Below, one piece after another: positions 57,357-64,000 of a stretch of DNA of 64,000 bases. Source of the stretch: Drosophila miranda (lineage: Eukaryota > Arthropoda > Insecta > Diptera > Drosophilidae). Positions within the stretch are counted from its first letter, which is position 1; each line of letters starts with the position of its first letter. The position numbers and the translations under genes were made by a program. The DNA lies in contig NW_022881614.1 of the NCBI RefSeq assembly GCF_003369915.1, positions 10,995,001-11,059,000 of the forward strand, read 5' to 3'. Under the pieces are notes generated by a model. The model saw only the letters and a list, made by a program, of their open reading frames with translations, was not told where the DNA came from and searched no databases.

Positions 57357-57993
57357 TAAATACTAGATCGCCTATCGTGGTCAACTATCGACCGTCGACA
57401 CCAATAAAAGCAAGATTTAAAATAAACCAGTCAAGTAGAAAATAGGTTAATTAATTGGATAAAATTATGTAGGCACGTCTGAAAGATCTATACGTCTGTC
57501 TACTAGTAATATTTGACGAAATATCAAAAACGAGGAATATGTAACATATAATAGTATAACTTGAATTCGTCAGTATATTTACGAGATCTTTTTAAAATGA
57601 GACGGTATATTTTGGTATATTTCTGAGGGTCAGACCGTATATTTTGTCGATAAATCCAATATGTCGAGACAGCTGATCGAAGCTACTAAAAAAAAAATAA
57701 TAATAAAGGGCTAAAAAAATGTCCCTGTATTAATAGATACCGGAGCGAGATAAGGTAACGCCTAACGACGTAGAACAGAAAACAATTAATCATACATTTA
57801 TATATACATATGTAGGTTAGGTTAGGTTAAGGCGGTAGCCGGGAGGGGGGGGATAAGAGCCTCCCGCCCCCAAGCTCACTTGGACCTTATACATATGTAT
57901 GTATATCCCAAAATAATATTTATCAATGTCCTTGCGCCAGATATACATACTTCTAACATCTGGCCGAGTCGTATGATCAAATAAATTGATTTC
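57357..57993. other. Single-copy region upstream of kenny
   Basis: AT-rich DNA without ORFs. It contains repeated GGTATATTT-type words near 57603-57640, a (TTAGG)-like run GTTAGGTTAGGTT at 57815-57830 followed by a G-run, and a palindromic TATCGATA near 57345 just inside the arm end. TATCGATA resembles the DRE/BEAF site found in many Drosophila promoters. Nothing here is a clear gene. Confidence 0.5.
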
Positions 57994-58003
57994 GGGGATT
58001 CCC
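57994..58003 (+). promoter_or_regulatory. Perfect kappa-B site upstream of kenny
   Basis: GGGGATTCCC is a symmetric NF-kappa-B/Rel consensus, 66 bp upstream of the kenny start codon. Kenny activates Relish, so the site suggests feedback control by Relish or Dif/Dorsal. Function is inferred only from the motif. GCTCACACTG at about 58022-58031 resembles Drosophila core promoter Motif 1 with one mismatch and could mark the transcription start. Confidence 0.6.
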
Positions 58004-58260
58004 AGGTAATCTCGGACGGCTGCTCACACTGCTTGTATACATATGACTAGTGCCAGTGACGTAGGCGCAATGTCCGAAGAAGAGTCATTTGTAATTCTCG
58101 GGAGCTCTCCCTACCCATCGCTCTGCACCAACGGCTCTGTTCTTATTGCTGATGCAATGAATTCTGGAGATGGACGAGTGACAGTGTCACAGGAGATCGA
58201 TGTATCTGACGAACCTGCTGCTGTATCGAGCTCGGGGCCACTGTCCACATCTGTTGATAG

Positions 58261-59260
58261 CATAGCTCGCAAATAACTGTTGACACTTTCGGCGTGTCTG
58301 ATAAAAACCTCTCATTGACGAACACATTGAGAAAAGGGACTGAAAAGACCCGATCAAATCTGTTTTTGCTCAACTCGCTCTTCGCTCAAGCAAAGACCGA
58401 TTTTTTCACTTCTCTTTTGTTCCTGTTTTTCACTGAGCATCTTGTCGCGAGCGAACGAAAAAAGTGTCTTTTGCGTATGTATGCGTGCTTGCACGTGTGG
58501 TGGCTGTGGCAACGATCACTTGCCTTCGTGAATTGTGTCAGACACTGTCCCAAACCCAAAATGAGCCTGTTCCTGAACAACTTTCCAAAATTTTTACTGA
58601 TGTGGAGAACTTTGCTATGAACAATGGCCGTTTACCATTAAATGCCGATATATTGCAGCTTTTTAACGACATGAAGCTAAGATCACCACACTTGAATTCG
58701 CTCGCACAGGTGGTGCTGGCTACACCGGCCACTCAGGTATCGGTCGAAAGAGCCTTTTCAGCACTTCATTATATTTTGAATAAAAAAAGGTTGCTCTTTA
58801 AGTGCGGAAAATATTAACTCATTGTTAGTGGTTAAGCTAAATTCGTATTAATACAAAATATGTACATACATATATACATACATCCATATCCATGTCTCTT
58901 CAGTTTGCAGAAAATTCGCAAATAAGTATAAATATTACAATAACATAACCAAAAAGATGCGAAAAACATGAATAAATAAACAAACACGAAAAAAAAACTA
59001 AAAACTCTTTACTCAGACACTGGGTTCTGCTCATCTAAAGACACTTTTGCTGCGAGCGCTTGACCAAAGTGTCTCTCTAAGCTGTTATTGTGAGACCCGA
59101 TCGTGTGTCGGGCTCAATCGAAAACCCGAAACACATAACACAAGCGAAGAGACAAAAAGTGTTCTGCTCAGTGAGAGACCGCTTCTGCGTGGTCTTTTTC
59201 GGTTTTGTCAGTGACGAGACAGCAAAGGGAAAAAGTGTTGACCGTCGCTTGCGAGCTATG
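58261..59260 (+). mobile_element. hAT transposon inserted in the first coding exon of kenny
   Basis: Exactly 1,000 bp, flanked by the 8-bp target duplication GTTGATAG (58253-58260 and 59261-59268), the length made by hAT transposases. Terminal inverted repeats share CATAGCTCGCAA perfectly and then continue imperfectly (TTGACACTTT against TCAACACTTT). Only the C-terminal part of a transposase remains, so it is an internally deleted, non-autonomous copy. Removing it with one repeat restores the kenny frame. Confidence 0.93.
58464..58817 (+). pseudogene. hAT transposase C-terminal fragment
   Basis: The frame ends with the hAT dimerisation domain: LPLNADILQLFND, then LAQVVLATPATQVSVERAFS and ALHYILNKKR. 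The catalytic N-terminal and central parts are missing, so no active enzyme can be made. The upstream part of the frame has no similarity I recognise. Confidence 0.85.
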
Positions 59261-60818
59261 GTTGATAGTGACAGGCACAAGTCTCTGGCCGCAAGTTTCC
59301 TCATGGGTGAAGTGAACTCGGATGTTCTCAAGGTAAGAATCTCTGTAGTCCCTTCTGGAAGATCACGGACACCTAACTCTTGTCTTTTAATTACAGAACA
59401 GCGTATATTCCCAGTTTCCCAGCCTCTGTTCGCTACAGGCGTCTGCCGAGGATGTGGTCAACACATGGAGGAGTACGTTTCGTTGAAGAGTATGTAAGGC
59501 AAGGATATTTTAAAGAGCTCAAATTTTATAATTTCCAAACCACTTCAATAGAAACTCTGGATATGGTCAATCGCACAATGCTGGACTACCACAAGCTGAC
59601 CCAGCAATGGCGCCAGGAGGCAGCCGACCGAGAGCAGCAATATAAACAGCAGCTAAAGGAGTGCCAGGAGCAGGTGGAAAAACTACGTGCAGAAACTCAA
59701 AAGCTCAAGGCTGAACTGGAGACGAAGCTGGAGCAGATCAAGTTAGTGCAGGATATACGGCAGAAGGAGCAGGATGAGCTCAGACAAAGTGTTTCAGAGA
59801 AGACGTCACTGATCAACAATATGCGTGTGGAAATTGACAAGCTTCAGCAGATCAAGCTGGTATGTTGTCCCACGCAGTATTGGACTTTGTGCAGAGTCCA
59901 CAGCTCCAGATATCAGCGTATATATGCACATATATGTATATACATACATATGTCATCATATGAGTACTTGCGAAACTATCTGTATTCCGCAAATTAAACT
60001 GTGCGCTGCGTAGTAAGAATTCACCCATAATGAAATTCATTTATCTTTGGGGTTTCACCCTGCTCTTGTAAATTGCAGAATTCCTTCGAGTTTGTACTGA
60101 AAGATAGCGAAAAGGTGGCGGAGATGGAAGTGAGCAATCCGCTGAACTATGTGCAGCGAGAAGAACATCGTCAGATTCGGGAACTGAAGGTTTGTTTTTT
60201 CAAATGCATGATCTCATGATGAGAACTTTTTTGTACATACTTAATGCGACTTATATTTTTAGAAAAAAGTATACATTCAGGAGATCGATTGCTTAAAGGT
60301 GAACCTGACAAGCGCCCAAGAACTTATGGACAAAATGCAGCGCGATATCAATCAGCTAATGGCCAGGGATATCCAAAAACAGGAACAGATTGAGCATCTG
60401 CAGACACAAAACGAAATCTACCGGAGAGACATTGAAATGGAGCGAGCGGATCGCGAGAAGAATGCTGGCGAAAAGGGTCAGTATCTTTTGGATCTGCGGG
60501 CGTTACAGAAGCGGATCCAGGAGTTGATTGAGGCTCTTGCCGAGTCCCACAAGTCCCCCAAATCCGGCTCCCCCTCCCGATCGAGCTCGGGCATAAGTAG
60601 TTTACGCGAGGACCAGAGACCAGTAAGAGTATGCAGCTACAGTCCTGCCATTAAAACCTTTATACTCATATGATTATTTCTTCTATTAGGTACTAGATCC
60701 AACAGGCGCCGCCGCTAGGCCTTCGGACAGTGCCCTGCGCTGCCCCATCTGCTCAAAGTCCTTCAATTCCTTGAGTGTATTGCAGAGTCATGTCAATGAT
60801 TGTTTGGACAAGAACTAA

Positions 60819-60947
60819 GCCCTTTAACTAATCGTTTATTTATGGTATCATTTATTCTTACGCTTCAAACGGCACACTTTATAAAATAGCACATTATTTT
60901 ATCAATTACAGTGTCAGTAGAAATCTATAATTGCAATAGAACTTCCT
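60819..60947. other. Intergenic region between convergent genes
   Basis: 129 bp separate the stop codons of kenny (+) and the TYSND1-like gene (-). AT-rich, with TTTATTTATG and TAAAATAGC words; polyadenylation signals for both genes probably lie here. This tight tail-to-tail arrangement supports an old, conserved gene pair. Confidence 0.6.
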
Positions 60948-61417
60948 TCAGAGTTTGCTTTGTATGGGCGGCATTTCCAAAGACCACACCCGATGCACTT
61001 CTTGTCTGGCAACCAAATTGTTGAGGACCTTCACATCTGCAAAAGGCATACATACATTATATTATTCATTGATTAATTATTTCGTCATTGCGCTCACCGT
61101 TGGTGCGGGCGAATTGCTGCAGGGTGTTGCGTGTATCACAAATGGGAATGGCTGTATTGATGTTCGGATAGATGACATCGACCATCTTTATGTTCGAGAC
61201 GCAAACACCCAGAATGTAGCCGTTGTGGTCGAACATTGGACCACCGCTTTGGCCGGCCTGCACGCTACCATCGGACATGATTGCTCCCTTGTCACAATTG
61301 ATGATCCGACCTTGGAATATCGAGGCATTGAAGTCGTACTTGAATTTAAAGTTCACATAGTAGGGAAAATTTGAAAAACCAAGTTGCATCTTAAAACACT
61401 GTGCCCAGTCCCTTTGC

Positions 61418-62917
61418 AAACCCTTGACCTTTCTCTTCAACCTCTCCTTGGAACAGTCTTGTCTCCCAGTAATTTGGAATGAGTCCTACATCATTCCGCT
61501 TCACAAAAAAGGTTCAAGATCTAACATTGAAAACTATCGTGGTATCGCAAAGCTTTCCGCCATCCCGAAGCTTCTTGAGTTCCTGGTCACCCGGCAACTG
61601 CAACATCTTTGTTGCAGCTTGATATCTCCGTCGCAACACGGTTTTTTCAGACATCGTTCAACATCGACTAACCTTCTTGAGTTTTCTAACCTAATCCACC
61701 GTGGTTTTCAAATTGGTTTGCAGACGGATGTAGTTTTTACGGACTTCAGCAAGGCATTCGATTCTGTGAACCATGCTCTGCTTATTCAAAAGCTCTCTTT
61801 ATTAGGGTTCCCAACGAATCTTCTAGATTGGATTTTGTCCTATCTCTCTAACCGTACTCAACGTGTTTTGTTTTCTAACGTGTTGTCAAATACTGTTAAT
61901 GCTACTTCAGGTGTGCCACAGGGAAGTCATCTGGGCCCGCTTCTGTTTATTTTATTTGTGAACGACCTTCCTCAAGTTATAACATACTCTACTACACTAA
62001 TGTATGCTGATGATGTCAAAATCTGTCTTTCTTACTCTGATTGGTATTTTCACACACGCCTTCAACTTGATCTAAGTGAACTACTATTGTGGTGTTCAAC
62101 TAATCTTCTTTTTCTGAACCTTTCCAAATGCAAACTTATGACATTTTACCGTCGCGCTCCTCATTTTGTCTCATATGTTCTAGGAAATCATGTCCTTGAG
62201 CGAATTTCGAGTTCAAATGACCTCGGAGTCCTTTTTGATCATAAGATGTGTTTCAACACCCATATAGCTGCAACTGTAAATAAAGCTAAGGGTGTTTTAG
62301 CGTTCATCAAGCGTTGGTCCAAGGAGTTTGACGACCCGTACGTTACGAAACAACTGTACATCTCGTTAGTACGTCCTATATTGGAGTATTGTTCTTGTGT
62401 GTGGAGCCCGCAGAATAAGGAGCAGCAGGCTGTTATTGAATCCGTACAAAAGCAATTTTTAATTTTTGCCCTTCGGAACTTTAACTGGGACTCGGGTAGA
62501 ATCTTGCCACCCTACCGGTCTAGGCTAAATCTTATTGACCTGCCGTCGTTGCACCATCGCAGAATATGCAATGGCGTAATGTTCGTGCACAAGCTCCTTC
62601 TTGGGACTGTTGACTCCCAAACTCTCTTGGGTCAGATTGACTTGGCCGTTCCATCCAGACCTACCCGTACTTTTAGGCCTATCCGTCTACCCATATGTAG
62701 GTCTAATTATGCTGATCATGAACCTTTTAGGGTTTTATGCCATAATTATAACTCCCTCTGTCAAACCCTATCCCCTGAACTGTCTCTTAAACTAATTGCA
62801 TGCAATATTTATAATCATTTAAATTTAGCTAACTTTTAACTTATCCTTTTCCGCCTTTAGTAACGAAGTACCATTATTAACAGATAATTTGTTAATTTAA
62901 TAAATAAATAAATAAAC
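61418..62917 (+). mobile_element. 5'-truncated LINE (jockey/I-superfamily-like) in the protease gene
   Basis: Begins within the RT domain and ends in an (AAAT)n tail AATAAATAAATAAATAAAC, as do several I/jockey-superfamily elements. It lies opposite in orientation to the host gene. The exact 5' junction lies between about 61405 and 61425; no clear target duplication was found. Confidence 0.87.
61424..62839 (+). pseudogene. LINE reverse transcriptase, 5'-truncated
   Basis: 471 open codons: the C-terminal two thirds of ORF2. Visible RT motifs are NYRGIAKLSAIPKL (about 61531), FTDFSKAFDSVNH (about 61735), GVPQGSHLGPLL (about 61911) and the catalytic MYADDVK (about 62001). A thumb and C-terminal domain with LYISLVRPILEYCSCVW (about 62355) follow. 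The endonuclease and the first RT block are missing, so it is dead on arrival despite the open frame. The first ATG at 61424 is not a natural start. Confidence 0.87.
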
Positions 62918-64000
62918 GGTCTGGCCGAGTGTGGCCGGAGTCTTCGCCAGGCGCACGCAATGGCGTTCGGGCACATCGTCAGGCGCCGTCAGCAGGGCCA
63001 GGTCGTAGGGACGAGTAGAGTCCGGATTGCACCAGATCACATCCGACTGGAACTCGCGATCGGCTGTGCGACAGTGGACCTTGGCATTGGGCTAAGTGAG
63101 ATGCATTTCAGATCTATAAGCGGACTATGAACCAAGAGTTTACCTGTCCCACAACGTGCGCACAGGTCAAGATGAAGTGCTTGTTGTGGACCTTAATAAA
63201 GGTGCCTGTACCTTGTTGACCCGACGAATCAATTACTACAACAGTGCGCTCCCCTTCAATGTAAATATATGCAATTATCACATCCGAAGCTAAACGCCAG
63301 CTAAATGTAATTTCTTACAGGCAAAACTCGAAGGCTCCCGTGCCAAGTTGAATGTTGTCGTGGGAATGCCCAGCTGCTCCATAAAATTCCCCAAGAGGTA
63401 CCCAAAATTGGCGGCCAGAGTTAGGTTGACGTTTTCCTGCTGCCGCTGGAAAGAAGTACATATCACAATGCCAATCAGACGCCTAGAATGAATGGAAAAT
63501 CTGTCAAATATTTCCAAAATATTCTGCACCGACTCAATCATATCATACAACTTGTTGTTAAACACGGCCGATCCCTCGCAGCCCAGCGGCAGGGCATTCG
63601 AGATGGCAAACAAGCAACCGCTGCGCCCCATCACATTCGATACCTTGCCAATGCTGATGGTCTTGTAGAAGTTCTCAAGGCCAAAGGGCGAGCACATGAC
63701 CAAAACATCGTCCAGAGTGTGAATGGGCTGCAAATGGCGCAAATAGTTCCCAATGAGCACAAGGAAGCGCTCAAAATATTCTCTTTCCGACGACGGCCGC
63801 ATGCTCAGGACCACGAAGCTTGAACGGAGCACCCAGTTATGATCCCCCAAATCCGCAGATAGAAGGATCTTATGTAGATTTCGAGACACTTCTGAGGCGC
63901 AGAAGACATACAGAGGATGTAGCATGTAGCGAGTGAGGATGTTGCGCCTCGAGCTGGCGGCAACATTTCGCTGTGGCCGTTGAATTTGGCGGTCAAAGGT

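Larger units (their letters stand above)
58070..60818 (+). pseudogene. key: kenny (IKK-gamma/NEMO homologue), disrupted
   Basis: Kenny is the regulatory subunit of the Drosophila IKK complex in the Imd antibacterial pathway. The start ATG 58070 gives MSEEESFVILG, with the LIR-type FVIL autophagy motif known at the Kenny N-terminus. Exons inferred: 58070-58260 plus 59269-59332 (one exon split by a hAT element), 59397-59489, 59552-59859, 60079-60189, 60263-60622 and 60690-60818. Introns are 62-219 bp with GT-AG ends. Exons 3-5 encode the long coiled coils. The last exon encodes the C-terminal zinc finger (CPICSKSF, then H and C in QSHVNDC) that binds ubiquitin in NEMO proteins. Lesions: the hAT insertion introduces stops, and a 1-nt deletion near 59461 (between EDVV and HMEEY) shifts the frame. 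Splice sites and the rest are intact, suggesting recent loss. Confidence 0.88.
60948..64000 (-). pseudogene. CG3589: Peroxisomal trypsin-like protease (TYSND1 homologue), disrupted, 5' end outside
   Basis: Minus strand. Exons inferred from the right: 64000-63319 (open to the window edge), 63253-63144, 63091 to about 62918, about 61415-61098, and 61036-60948. Introns are 52-65 bp with GT-AG ends. The chymotrypsin-fold triad is complete: His in TCAHVV (63158-63156), Asp in YDLALL (63004-63002), Ser in GQSGGP (61248-61246). The protein ends in SKL, a type 1 peroxisomal targeting signal. TYSND1 processes peroxisomal matrix enzymes such as those of beta-oxidation. I recall CG3589 as the fly orthologue. 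A LINE of about 1.5 kb splits the exon between Asp and Ser, so the gene cannot make the full protease. Other exons look undamaged. Confidence 0.85.

Noticed and set aside
60955-61374. Plus-strand ORF of 139 codons near the protease gene
   Set aside because: Antisense shadow of the TYSND1-like exon, whose triad Ser and splice sites fix the real strand as minus.
63488-63823. Plus-strand 111-codon ORF
   Set aside because: Antisense to the long first exon of the protease gene.

Overview
The window looks like a transposon-dense, degenerating segment of a Drosophila chromosome. It carries Ty3/gypsy and BEL/Pao LTR elements, DINE-1/INE-1-type Helitrons, a hAT element, a 5'-truncated LINE, short GT-AG introns and two recognisable fly genes. 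Those genes are kenny (IKK-gamma/NEMO of the Imd pathway) and a peroxisomal TYSND1-like protease, and both are broken by transposons in coding exons. From memory, kenny lies on D. melanogaster 2R (Muller C). Muller C is the arm that became the neo-Y of D. miranda, a chromosome known for ISY (DINE-like) Helitron accumulation, gene decay and gene amplification. My best inference is therefore an obscura-group fly, plausibly the D. miranda neo-Y. No sequence comparison was possible.

Layout. 1-3278: 3' part of a Ty3/gypsy element. 3279-22174: left arm of a large inverted duplication, holding a defective BEL/Pao element (BEL-A), a nearly intact 10.3-kb Ulysses-like element with 2.3-kb LTRs, and a two-exon host gene fragment on the minus strand. 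22175-38157: spacer made of about 2 kb of single-copy DNA, one inverted DINE-like copy and 12 head-to-tail DINE-like units of about 1.1 kb with a 3,357-bp higher-order period. 38158-57356: right arm in inverted order, holding the second copy of the host gene fragment, a second BEL/Pao element (BEL-B), a 3.7-kb tandem duplication of half of BEL-B plus a solo DINE, and the second BEL-A copy with its own 810-bp tandem duplication. 57357-64000: single-copy DNA with kenny (+) and the TYSND1-like gene (-), convergent and 129 bp apart.

The two arms share flanks, transposon lesions and intron-containing gene sequence, so the inverted repeat arose by DNA-level segmental duplication rather than by independent insertions. 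Insertions present in only one arm (Ulysses-like, BEL-B, DINE, a 0.9-kb unknown insert) give the relative order of events. No CRISPR, rRNA or tRNA genes were seen. The strongest candidates for new biology are the duplicated gene inside the inverted repeat, the structured Helitron array at its centre, and a RING-type zinc-binding reading frame upstream of Gag in the Ulysses-like element.
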